Positions 32,954 through 41,162 of a stretch of DNA of 64,000 nucleotides are shown here, piece by piece. Source of the DNA: Amycolatopsis sp. (lineage in GTDB: Bacteria; Actinomycetota; Actinomycetes; Mycobacteriales; Pseudonocardiaceae). Where the stretch lies: positions 124,001-188,000 of the forward strand of contig NZ_JAODNM010000092.1 of NCBI RefSeq assembly GCF_025464955.1, read 5' to 3'. Under the pieces are notes generated by a model. It did not search any database and was not told where the DNA came from. It was given only the letters and a program-made list of their open reading frames with translations. Positions within the stretch are counted from its first letter, which is position 1; the number at the start of each line of letters is the position of its first letter. A program made the translations under genes and the position numbers.

Positions 32954-34420
32954 ATGGGCAAGCGGACCGAGACCGGTGTCGTCATCGTCGGGACCGGCTT
33001 CTCCGGCCTCGGCATGGCGATCCAGCTGCGCAAAGAGGGTCGCGAGGACTTCGTGATCCTCGAGAAGGCCACCGACGTCGGCGGCACCTGGCGGGACAAC
33101 ACCTATCCAGGGTGCGCCTGCGACATCCCGTCGCACATGTACTCGTTCTCGTTCGAGCAGAACCCCGGCTGGTCGCGCGCCTACTCACCCCAGCCCGAGA
33201 TCTGGGCCTACATGCGCGGGGTTGCGGACAAGTACGACCTCCGCCGCTTCATCCGCTTCGGCCAGGAGATGACCGGTGCCCGCTGGGACTCCGACGAAGC
33301 CCGCTGGCACGTCTCCGCCGCGTCCGGCAACGAGTTCGTTGGCCGGTTCCTCGTCGCCGGGGTCGGTGCGTTGCACCTGCCGCAGATCCCCGAGCTGCCT
33401 GGGATCGAGAAGTTCCAGGGCGCCAGCTTCCATTCGGCGCAGTGGGACCACGACTACGACCTCAAGGGCAAGAAGGTCGCTGTGGTCGGCACCGGCGCCA
33501 GTGCCGTCCAGTTCGTCCCGGAGATTGCCCAAGACGTGGCGAAACTGAGCCTGTTCCAGCGGACGCCGCCGTGGATCATGCCGAAGGCCGACCACGAGAT
33601 GCCCGGGTGGACGCGCCGCGCGTTCAAGGCCGTCCCGTTCCTGCAGCGCGCGTACCGCGACTTCCTGTATTGGACGCTGGAGGCCCGCGCGATCGGCTTC
33701 AACGGCCACGCCGGCGTGATGAAGCTCGGCCAGCGCCTCGCCCAACGCAATATCGACAAGGCCGTCAAGGATCCGGAACTGCGCGCGAAGCTCACCCCGG
33801 ACTACACGATGGGCTGCAAGCGGGTGCTCGTGTCGAACGCCTACTACCCGGCGCTGATCAGGGACAACGTCGAGGTGGTGACGGACGGCGTGACCGAGGT
33901 GCGGGAACACTCCATCGTCGACGCCGCCGGGGTCTCCCACGAGGTCGACGCGATCATCTACGGCACCGGATTCCACGTCACCGACGCGTTCGACGACCTC
34001 GACATCATCGGCACCGGGGGCCGTAACCTCGGCAAGGAATGGGCCACCGAGGGCATGAACACCCACCAGGGCATCACCGTGTCCGGCTTCCCGAACCTGT
34101 TCTTCCTGCTCGGTCCGAACACCGGCCTCGGCCACAACTCGGTGGTCTTCATGATCGAGGCCCAGATCTCGTACGTCGCCGAGGCGGTCCGCATGGTCGA
34201 GAAGGCCGGCGCGAGGTCCCTCGACGCGCGGTCCGGCGCTCAGGCCCGCTTCAACGCCGACATCCAGCGCAAACTGGAGAAGGGCATCTGGACGCAGGGC
34301 GGCTGCAGGAGCTGGTACCTCGACGCGAAGGGCGTCAACCGCACGATCTGGCCTGGCTTCACCTGGCGCTACTGGCTCGACACCCGCTCAGTCCGCCGCG
34401 AGGACTTCGACCTGGTGTAG
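32954..34420 (+). CDS. Flavin-containing Baeyer-Villiger-type monooxygenase
   Basis: FAD/NADPH monooxygenase of 488 aa. The FAD-binding GxGxxG is VGTGFSGLG (residues 13-20) and the NADPH-binding one is VGTGASAVQF. Between them FQGASFHSAQW (residues 154-164) is an exact FxGxxxHxxxW Baeyer-Villiger fingerprint. Such enzymes convert ketones to esters or lactones, and the substrate is unknown. ATG 32954 was chosen. It is controlled by the divergent TetR gene and ends at a bidirectional terminator repeat. Confidence 0.94.
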   Translation: MGKRTETGVVIVGTGFSGLGMAIQLRKEGREDFVILEKATDVGGTWRDNTYPGCACDIPSHMYSFSFEQNPGWSRAYSPQPEIWAYMRGVADKYDLRRFIRFGQEMTGARWDSDEARWHVSAASGNEFVGRFLVAGVGALHLPQIPELPGIEKFQGASFHSAQWDHDYDLKGKKVAVVGTGASAVQFVPEIAQDVAKLSLFQRTPPWIMPKADHEMPGWTRRAFKAVPFLQRAYRDFLYWTLEARAIGFNGHAGVMKLGQRLAQRNIDKAVKDPELRAKLTPDYTMGCKRVLVSNAYYPALIRDNVEVVTDGVTEVREHSIVDAAGVSHEVDAIIYGTGFHVTDAFDDLDIIGTGGRNLGKEWATEGMNTHQGITVSGFPNLFFLLGPNTGLGHNSVVFMIEAQISYVAEAVRMVEKAGARSLDARSGAQARFNADIQRKLEKGIWTQGGCRSWYLDAKGVNRTIWPGFTWRYWLDTRSVRREDFDLV

Positions 34421-34422
34421 GA

Positions 34423-34468
34423 CTCGTGAGTGTTCCGGCCGGCTAGAACGAGCCGGAACGCTCACGAG
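34423..34468. terminator. Inverted-repeat bidirectional terminator, copy 3
   Basis: Arms CTCGTGAGTGTTCCGGC (34423-34439) and GCCGGAACGCTCACGAG (34452-34468), one G-T type mismatch, 12-nt loop. It starts 3 nt after the monooxygenase stop and ends 3 nt before the convergent XRE gene's stop. Confidence 0.78.
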
Positions 34469-34470
34469 CC

Positions 34471-34941
34471 TTAGGCGCTGGCGAGGCGGCGGAGGCGGCC
34501 GATCAGGTCGATGGTGGGGATGCGGCAGAGCTCGGCCATGCGGTCCAGCGCGGGCAGGTCGAACTGGACTTCGTAGGACGACGAGCCGGCGTCTTCGGCC
34601 AGCCGTCCGGTTGCCCACCTGCGCAGCGACTCCAGCTCGGGCTGGTCGTCGGCGATCACCTTGCGCAGGTCGACGCGGACTCGGCCCGGCTCGTCGACGA
34701 ACACGCGGCGGTGGACCTTCGCGAGCAGGTCCTGCGGCAGTTCGTCCATGGCGACGCACAGTTCGACCAGGCGCACCACCGAACACTGGCGGGTGCCGAG
34801 TTCGTAGGTGGCCAGTGTCTGCAGCGAGATCTCGCTCTGCAGATGCTGGTTGAGCTCCTTGCGCGTCCAGCCGCGCTGGCGTCGGAGCTTGCGGAGCTCG
34901 TCCCCGAGTATCCGCTGATACGTCTCGGCGTCGATCAACAC
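34471..34941 (-). CDS. XRE-type helix-turn-helix regulator
   Basis: Protein of 156 aa. Residues 10-75 form an XRE helix-turn-helix (LGDELRKLRRQRGWTRKELN, SEISLQTLATYELGTRQCSV, RLVELCVAMDELPQDLL). Residues 80-156 are a conserved-looking C-terminal part (RVRVDLRKVIADDQPELESL, DRMAELCRIPTIDLIGRLRR) similar in layout to pleiotropic regulators of actinomycete development, though not clearly BldD. The start at 34941 is a TTG or similar alternative codon (MLIDAETYQ). No operon partner. Confidence 0.8.
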   Translation of the reverse strand: MLIDAETYQRILGDELRKLRRQRGWTRKELNQHLQSEISLQTLATYELGTRQCSVVRLVELCVAMDELPQDLLAKVHRRVFVDEPGRVRVDLRKVIADDQPELESLRRWATGRLAEDAGSSSYEVQFDLPALDRMAELCRIPTIDLIGRLRRLASA

Positions 34942-35120
34942 TCCTCGTCCCCTGCCTGGCCACGGATGTCGTCGCGGGAAACGCGACTTGTCTTCACGTG
35001 TATGTAAGTCGGCAGATGCTCGCGCATTACGCGGTTTCGGGGATGTGTTTCATACCGATTTCGACGGTTGGGCCGAAGAGTGGATCTCCGTTAGACCATT
35101 CGGGGGTACGCCGAGGCTGG

Positions 35121-36797
35121 TCAGTTGACGCAGGTCACGCCGTTGGCAGTGATGGTCTGGTCGTCGGACGGGGGAGCCGCGGGCGAGCTGACCGGCGGCG
35201 CGGCGGGAGCGTCGGCCTTGACCGTCGGCGAGTAGTCGCTGCCGACCAGCACCAGCGCGTGCCCGACGAGCACCGCCTTGTCCTCGACGACGACCGCGTT
35301 GGACCCGAGCGCGGTCGCCACGGCCTGGCCGACGCTCTTCTGCCCGATCGGCACGTGCACCGCGGTGGTCTTGCGCGCGTTGGCGTTCGCCGTCTGGCCG
35401 CCGGTGAAGCCCTTCGCCACCAGTGCCTGCGACACGCTGGCGGCGAGCCCGGACTTGCCGGTGCCGTTGTCGACGTCGATCGTGGTCGCCTTGTTCGGGT
35501 TCGCCGCCGGCGCTCCCGGCGCGGCGGTGGTGCCCTGGACGAAGGCGCGCACGGCCTGCGGGTCGATCTGGACCGCCGAACCGTCGTGGGGGGTCGAGTA
35601 GTCGGGGTTGACCACCGGAATGGTCTGGAATTCGAGCTGGCCGCCGGTCAGCCCCTTCATCTGCTGGGCGAAGCTCAGGATGTCCCAGTTCTGGTTGAGC
35701 ACCACGGACTTCTTGATCGAGTCGATCAGGCCGGTCAGCTTGCCAGGGTTGACCAGCGTGCCCGCCGACAGGACCTGCTTGGCCATGCTCGCCATGAACA
35801 CCTGCTGGCGCACCACTCGGTCGAGGTCGCCGCGGGGCAGGCCGTGCCGCTGGCGGACGAACTGGAGCGCCTGCACGCCGGAGATCGTGTGCTCGCCCTT
35901 GGTGAAGTTCGCGCCGGAGTACGAGTCGTTGACGTTGTCCTTCAGGCACACCTGGACCCCGCCGATGGCCTTGGTGATGTCGCTGAAGCCGAGCAGGTTG
36001 ATCGAGGCGTAGTTGTCGATCGTCGAGCCGGTGAGCTGCTCGATCGTAGCGATCAGCAGCTTGGCGCCGGCCTGGTTGCTCTGCTGGATGATGTCCTTCT
36101 GGTCGGTGTCGCCCTGCTTCGTGAGGGCTTCGCGCTGCTTGACGTACCCGTCGGCGTACGCGGAGTTGATCTTGTGCTGGCCGTAGCCGGGGATGCTGAC
36201 GTAGGAGTCGCGCGGCAGGGAGATCGCGACGGCTTTGCTGCCGTCGTTGGGGATGTGCACCATGATCAGCGTGTCGGTGTTGAGCTCGCCGTCCGACTGG
36301 CCGGCGTTGAGTTCGTCGAGCACTTCCTGCGACAGCGGGTTGCCCTGCGCGTCCGTCCGGCTGTCCATCCCGACCAGCAGGATGTCGCGCGCGCCGTCGG
36401 CGGGCTTGTCCCCGCCCGCCGCGGCGTTCGAGTCGATGACGTCGGTCACCGAGAGCCCGTTGACCAGGCCCTGCATCGCGGCCCATGCGTACCCGGTCAG
36501 CGACATCACCAGCACCGAGACGATCCCCAGCGCGACCTTCGGGCCTCGCAGGGAGCCACGGCGTCGTGGCGGCGGCGAGGGCCTGGACCTGGGCGCCTGC
36601 GGGCTGCGCGGCGGCGGATCCTGTGGTGGCCGGCGGCTGCCGGTGGAGCCACTCGAGGCCGTGCGGCGCGGCTCGCCCGGGCGGAGGTCGCGGCCGGATC
36701 CGGCCCGGCGCGAGGGCGACTGGCCGCGGCGTGGCGCGGAGCCGTCGTCGTCCTGCCAAGGTCGGGCAGGACGTCCCCGGTCGGGTGGGTACTCCAC
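35121..36797 (-). CDS. LytR-CpsA-Psr (LCP) family ligase with LytR_C domain
   Basis: Membrane-anchored transferase of 558 aa that attaches polymers (arabinogalactan, teichoic-type or capsule) to peptidoglycan in this family. Residues 1-85 are a basic, Pro/Arg-rich cytoplasmic tail, followed by one membrane span (about 87-107). The LCP domain at about 140-320 has ILLVGMDSRTD, NTDTLIMVHIPNDG, SLPRDSYVSIPG and LQFVRQRHGLPRGDLDRVVR. The C-terminal LytR_C domain is at about 445-530 (TIDVDNGTGKSGLAASVSQA). GTG 36797 follows AGGAGG. Confidence 0.94.
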   Translation of the reverse strand: MEYPPDRGRPARPWQDDDGSAPRRGQSPSRRAGSGRDLRPGEPRRTASSGSTGSRRPPQDPPPRSPQAPRSRPSPPPRRRGSLRGPKVALGIVSVLVMSLTGYAWAAMQGLVNGLSVTDVIDSNAAAGGDKPADGARDILLVGMDSRTDAQGNPLSQEVLDELNAGQSDGELNTDTLIMVHIPNDGSKAVAISLPRDSYVSIPGYGQHKINSAYADGYVKQREALTKQGDTDQKDIIQQSNQAGAKLLIATIEQLTGSTIDNYASINLLGFSDITKAIGGVQVCLKDNVNDSYSGANFTKGEHTISGVQALQFVRQRHGLPRGDLDRVVRQQVFMASMAKQVLSAGTLVNPGKLTGLIDSIKKSVVLNQNWDILSFAQQMKGLTGGQLEFQTIPVVNPDYSTPHDGSAVQIDPQAVRAFVQGTTAAPGAPAANPNKATTIDVDNGTGKSGLAASVSQALVAKGFTGGQTANANARKTTAVHVPIGQKSVGQAVATALGSNAVVVEDKAVLVGHALVLVGSDYSPTVKADAPAAPPVSSPAAPPSDDQTITANGVTCVN

Positions 36798-36961
36798 GTC
36801 GGTTCCTCCTTCCGCTCCTACGGCCTTCAAGGTTGGACGCATCGTCGCGTGCCGGGGTTGTCGTAGGGTTACACATCCCCCCGAAGATGTGGCGCGCACC
36901 ACCCTGGGCGAGTCTTCGCACTACCTCGATGGGTATTTTGGCCCGATTTTCGGCAGTTCGC

Positions 36962-39148
36962 TCAGGGACGCGCCGGTCTTGCGGCACGCGCGCCGGGCCA
37001 GCGGGTCCACGCCACCGCGACCAGTGCCACCCCCGCCGTCACGAGGTGCAGCGTGAGGCTGACCGGGTCGGCGCCGCTGCCGTCGGTCGCGAACAGCAGC
37101 GACGGTACGCACGCCAGCCCGCACAACAGCCAGGTCCCGGTCCGGCCGCTGGTCCCGATCCGGACCGTGTGCAGCAGGAACACCCCGAGCAGCAGGTGGA
37201 TCAGGCTCTGGATCGGGTCGAGTTTCAGCCCGAGCATGCTCGCCTCGGAGTCGCCCCCGCCGAACCTGGTCAGCGCGAACCCGAACACCCCAAGTGTGGC
37301 GAAGGTGAGTCCGAACGCCGTCGCGGCCCGGCCGAGCAGTGCGCCGAGGAAGCCGGTGGCAGCCGTGTCCGGCAGCAGGTGGTTCCGTTCGTGCTCGAAC
37401 CAGCGAGGCCGCTCGAACCACCAGAACACCAACGCCGCGGGCCCGGCGAGCAACGCGAGCGCGAGCGCTGTCTGCGGCCGCAGGAGCCAGTGCAGGCTCT
37501 CGTCCGGCAGGTACACGATCGCGACGAGCAGCAGCATCGCGGAAAGGAAGCCGAGATAGAGGCTCATCGGCGCGCGCAGGGCGAACCGGACGACGCGGGT
37601 GACCGCCGCCCGGTCGGCGATGCGGCACAGGGGCTTCGCCAGCAGGCCGAGCACGCTGAGCTGCGCGATGCCGAGAATCAGCACCTCCCACGCCGGCGCG
37701 CTCAGTGCGGGCGGGGAGCCTTCGCCACCGAGCAGGACCAGCGGTGAGCCGGTCAGCACGCTCGCGGCGGCCAACCCGAGCAACCCGATCGTGGCGCCGG
37801 CGAGGAGCCGCCGACGGCTCGGCCGGACGCCGTCCGCGTGGGAGAACGCGACCTGCTGGGCCAGCAGGACTACCCCGAACGTGGCGACGTAGTGCGGCAC
37901 GGCCGAACCGAACCAGTTCGCGGACACCTCACCGAGCACGACGACGCCGAGCAGCCCGGCGATCGTGGCGACGGGGCTCCGGCGCTGCGCCGCGAGCATG
38001 ACCGGCGTCGACACCAGTGTCAGCAGGTAGAGCCCGAGCAGCCACAGCGGGTGCAGCGCAATTCGCATGACCGCCGCGCTCGTGCCGGACGGGACGCCGA
38101 GCAGCTCCAGCGCCAGCGGGACGACCAGCGCGACCACGGCGAAGATCAGGGCCGGGCGCAGCAGCCAGCTCGCCCGGTGCGCGAGGAACCCGCGGTAGCC
38201 GCCGCCGGTGGCGAGCGCGGACCGCCAGCCGGCGGCGTTCGCGCGTCCGCCGGCGAAGAAGTACAGCGGCGCGAGCTGAGCCAGCCAGGTCAGCGGCCAG
38301 AGATCACTCCGGTCGGTGCCGGCCCAGTCCAGCAAGGCCGTGGCTGATTCACCCAGCATCAGCAGGACGACAGCCGCAACGCCGAGCAACGTCCAGCGGT
38401 CGACCGGTCCGCGAGCCGCCGGCGCGGGATCGCCCGCCCGGACCGGACGCGGGGTACGTCGGGCACGCAGCCAGCCGCTCATCCGGAACATCAGCAGCAG
38501 CGCGATGGCAGCGACCCCGGCGAGCATCGGCCCGAGCGGATCGCCGACCGGCGGGCCCCAGCGCTGGTGCCAGGAGTTGACCACCAGTCCGGCCGAATAC
38601 AGCGAGGCGACGACCTGGCAGCTGGTTTCCGAGTTCATCGGGTTGAGCCCGCACGTCGCGTGCATGTCGGCGGAGAGGCGGTTGTCCAGCGCCGCCCGGA
38701 CCTCCGGTCCCAGCGGATGCCCCTTGCGGTCCGCGTACCGGAGCAGGTCGTAGCCGAGGTCGTGCGCCTTGCACGGCACCGAGTAGTCCCACTTGGTGTT
38801 GTCGTCGCCCCACGGCGCCGAGCAGCCGCCGTCGGTGTGCACGGCGCGCACGGTACCGTCCTTGGCCCCGAGGATGCCCGGGGTGACGCCCATGACCGCG
38901 GTGAAATCCGGCGGGAGCTTGGCGAGCGCGGTGGGAGCCGGTCCGGGGTGGACGAGTGCCTCGATCGCGTTCTGCGCGGCCAGCACGTCGCCCTGCGGCG
39001 GTCCCTGGTCCGGCGGCGCGGGCGGGCGGGACGCGACCATCCCGAAGCCCAGTACGACCAGCGCGAGCATCAGGAACCACGCCGAAGTGGACAGCGGGCG
39101 CCGAACGCGCGCCGGCCGCTCTTCGACGGTCTGTGCCAGGGCTGTCAT
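36962..39148 (-). CDS. Fusion: phospholipase A2 domain + acyltransferase-3-like membrane domain + DUF4383
   Basis: Protein of 728 aa in three parts. After one membrane span (22-40), residues 55-195 resemble prokaryotic secreted phospholipase A2, with GGCSAPWGDDNTKWDYSVPC and the catalytic His-Asp pair CKAHDLGY (His129, Asp130). Cys109, Cys126, Cys166 and Cys177 could form disulfides. Residues 205-590 are a polytopic region like acyltransferase-3 (LAQLAPLYFFAGGRANAAGW, ASWLLRPALIFAVVAL). The last about 120 residues (ATLGVFGFALTRFGG, DPIQSLIHLLLGVFLLHTVR) match DUF4383. Role in envelope lipid remodelling is inference. It lies upstream of the LCP gene. Confidence 0.75.
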   Translation of the reverse strand: MTALAQTVEERPARVRRPLSTSAWFLMLALVVLGFGMVASRPPAPPDQGPPQGDVLAAQNAIEALVHPGPAPTALAKLPPDFTAVMGVTPGILGAKDGTVRAVHTDGGCSAPWGDDNTKWDYSVPCKAHDLGYDLLRYADRKGHPLGPEVRAALDNRLSADMHATCGLNPMNSETSCQVVASLYSAGLVVNSWHQRWGPPVGDPLGPMLAGVAAIALLLMFRMSGWLRARRTPRPVRAGDPAPAARGPVDRWTLLGVAAVVLLMLGESATALLDWAGTDRSDLWPLTWLAQLAPLYFFAGGRANAAGWRSALATGGGYRGFLAHRASWLLRPALIFAVVALVVPLALELLGVPSGTSAAVMRIALHPLWLLGLYLLTLVSTPVMLAAQRRSPVATIAGLLGVVVLGEVSANWFGSAVPHYVATFGVVLLAQQVAFSHADGVRPSRRRLLAGATIGLLGLAAASVLTGSPLVLLGGEGSPPALSAPAWEVLILGIAQLSVLGLLAKPLCRIADRAAVTRVVRFALRAPMSLYLGFLSAMLLLVAIVYLPDESLHWLLRPQTALALALLAGPAALVFWWFERPRWFEHERNHLLPDTAATGFLGALLGRAATAFGLTFATLGVFGFALTRFGGGDSEASMLGLKLDPIQSLIHLLLGVFLLHTVRIGTSGRTGTWLLCGLACVPSLLFATDGSGADPVSLTLHLVTAGVALVAVAWTRWPGARAARPARP

Positions 39149-39466
39149 GTTCTCCAGGGTCTCAGTCCGGATCCGCTGCCGACATCCGGTAAACCCCCGG
39201 ACTTGGAGTGCGCCAGGCTACCGGGTCGGCCAAAGCTGCCGGGTCCGGCGGGCCGCGGGGCGCCGACATGCACTCGAACTTGCCCCTTGGTCGTCCCCAA
39301 TGGGAGGTGTTTCCAGGTTTGCGCAGTTCAAGGTCATATACCTGGGGTGATTCAGGGCTCGATCGTGGCGGAAAGGGCTCCAGCCGAACTACACCACCGC
39401 GGCGTTAGCGTGGCCTTTCACCGGGCAATTCGTGCCCGGCACCGACCGGCCAGGAGAAGGAGTTCC
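39149..39466. other. Intergenic leader region before the small ORF
   Basis: No long gene. Contains CCAGGT...ACCTGG arms (39313-39318 and 39340-39345) and a perfect hairpin CCGGGC/GCCCGG with a 7-nt loop (39421-39439), about 10 nt before a strong ribosome site. It probably carries the promoter and 5' leader of the genes to the right. Confidence 0.45.
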
Positions 39467-39514
39467 GTGTCTCGCAGGGGTTTTCAAGTTTCCGTCACCG
39501 CCCGCCGGGTCTGA
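39467..39514 (+). CDS. Possible 15-residue leader peptide
   Basis: GTG start 4 nt after GGAGAAGGAG, giving MSRRGFQVSVTARRV and a TGA stop. The ribosome site is among the strongest in the window. It sits between a GC hairpin and the next gene (39559). It could be an upstream ORF controlling that gene. Translation is unproven and the peptide matches nothing I know. Confidence 0.35.
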   Translation: MSRRGFQVSVTARRV

Positions 39515-39558
39515 TTCGCCCGTTTCCTACTGCTTCCGGTCGTCCGCATGAGGTGCAG

Positions 39559-40620
39559 ATGGAGTTAGCCACGTCCGCCCGGTCGGCCCTCGCCATGCCG
39601 TTGGACAGCGCCATCGCGGCGTTGCGGAACCTGCCGCCGGGCACCTCGCTCCGCGAACCCGAGACACCGGACCTCCGTCTGCTCGCGGAGGCCGTGCGGG
39701 CCGTCCCGGAAGGTCGCGATGTCGCCGAGTGGCTCTGGCAGCACCACCCTTCCGCGGTCTCCGCGACCGTCCTGCGGGCCCAGCTCGCCGCGCTGAGCCG
39801 CGCGATCGTCGGGTTCTCCGGAGCCGCGTGGGAAAGCGTCTTCGCGCCCGAAGCCGGGCTGAAACTGGCCGGGGTGTCGAACTCCGCGGGCGGCCGATGG
39901 CGGTCGGTGTTGCGGCACAGCGACGCGGTGGCCGTGCTCGACTACCTCCGGGAAGACGCCGAGCTGTGCGAAGCCGTCGCGGAATGGGCGGACACCGTCG
40001 AATACGGAGCGCTCGCTCATGCGCTGCGCTCGACCGGCCTCCTCGAGGACCCGACGGCAGGCCGAGGCGTCGAGCGGCTGAGGATGCTGCGCGACGACGA
40101 GCTGCGGCTGGCCACGACGATGGCGGTCGCGGCCCAGGTGCCGGCGATGGCCATCGAACTCAACCTGGACGACGTCGTCGCGCATCGGCAGACCGCCGGC
40201 GTCCGCGAGGGTGTACCGGTGGTCGAGCTCGTCCTCGATTCGGTGGCGGTGGGCGACTGGGGGTTCGCCGTCGCCGTCGTCGTCCGCGCCCCGGAGGACG
40301 TCCACCGCACCGGCACCTCGATCTCGATCAGGTCGATCCGCTGGAACGGGCTCGCGCGGATCAGCGATGACCTCGGGCACGAGTACCTCATCGTCGACCG
40401 CGAGCACTACCCGCTCGGTGCCGAAGCTGGTCAGGGCAAGGAAAGCGTCGTCCACTGGTGCTATCCGAAACCGCACCCGGACGCCACGTCGCTGTATGTC
40501 GAATCGGCTGGGCACCGGGTCGAGAGCATGAGTTTCGACACCGTCGAGGAAGCCTGGCCGACCCGGTCCATCACGCAGGTCGAGTCCGCTTCCGTGCTCA
40601 AGGCGTCACTCGTCCGCTGA
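39559..40620 (+). CDS. Hypothetical protein
   Basis: Soluble protein of 353 aa with no family I recognise. The N-terminal 200 residues look helical (DSAIAALRNLPPGTSLREPE, VLRAQLAALSRAIVGF, AVLDYLREDAELCEAVAEWA). The C-terminal 150 residues look like a beta-rich domain (VPVVELVLDSVAVGDWGFAV, SIRSIRWNGLARISDDLGHE, HWCYPKPHPDATSLYVESAG). There is no signal peptide or membrane span. ATG 39559 has GAGG 6 nt upstream. Codon use is normal for the window. Confidence 0.75.
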   Translation: MELATSARSALAMPLDSAIAALRNLPPGTSLREPETPDLRLLAEAVRAVPEGRDVAEWLWQHHPSAVSATVLRAQLAALSRAIVGFSGAAWESVFAPEAGLKLAGVSNSAGGRWRSVLRHSDAVAVLDYLREDAELCEAVAEWADTVEYGALAHALRSTGLLEDPTAGRGVERLRMLRDDELRLATTMAVAAQVPAMAIELNLDDVVAHRQTAGVREGVPVVELVLDSVAVGDWGFAVAVVVRAPEDVHRTGTSISIRSIRWNGLARISDDLGHEYLIVDREHYPLGAEAGQGKESVVHWCYPKPHPDATSLYVESAGHRVESMSFDTVEEAWPTRSITQVESASVLKASLVR

Positions 40621-40754
40621 GTCAGGCCGGTCCCTCCGGGTGATCAACTTCGGTGGATCCTGGGAATTCCCGCGCCCTCGACCACGCCGTGTTGCATGAT
40701 GACCTCCAGTCGGCCAACTGGCGGCGGAGAGGTTTCAGCGGGCGGGGAGCCCCT

Positions 40755-41162
40755 TTGGCACAAAGTCCGATCACTTTTGGGCAGGCGCTACGGGCGTCCC
40801 GCCTTCGTGCGCGGCTCACTCAGCGGGAACTGGCGGAGCCGGCGGGGGTAAGCCTGCGCACTATTCGTTATATCGAACTCGGCCAGGTCGAACGGCCGCG
40901 CCGGGAATCCATCGAGCGGCTCGCCGAAGTGGTCGATTTGCCCGTGTCCGGATATACCCTGCCGGCTGGGGACGAGGTGGCCGCGACGGTCCACATCGGA
41001 GTGCTGGGCCCGCTCGCGGTCACCTCCGGTGGGGCCGCGTCGGGCGATCACGACGGCGCCCGTGCCGACTGGACTTCGGCGCTGGCCGAGTTCTCGGCGA
41101 TCGGCGCACCCGAAGCCGAGGAGATCGAGATCCTGTTGCAGAAATCGGGTCGCCCGTGGTGA
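40755..41162 (+). pseudogene. Internally deleted paralogue of the XRE-SARP-NB-ARC-TPR regulator
   Basis: Reading frame of 135 codons (TTG start after GGGGAG). Residues 1-90 repeat the XRE helix-turn-helix of the next gene (FGQALRASRLRARLTQRELA, RTIRYIELGQVERPRRESIE). HIGVLGPLAVTSGG then matches the first strand of its SARP domain (LIGVLGPLVTRLGS). The frame jumps at once to DHDGARADWTSALAEFSAIG, which matches the last TPR of the same protein (GDDAAARTHWAAALVIFSGIG). Roughly 1,050 residues are missing between. It is in frame throughout and overlaps the next start (GTGA), so it may still be expressed as a DNA-binding fragment. Confidence 0.75.

Noticed and set aside
34998..36866. Plus-strand frame of 622 codons and a second minus frame opposite or over the LCP gene
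   Set aside because: Low-complexity Arg/Val/Gly composition without domains. The LCP protein on the minus strand explains the coding signal.
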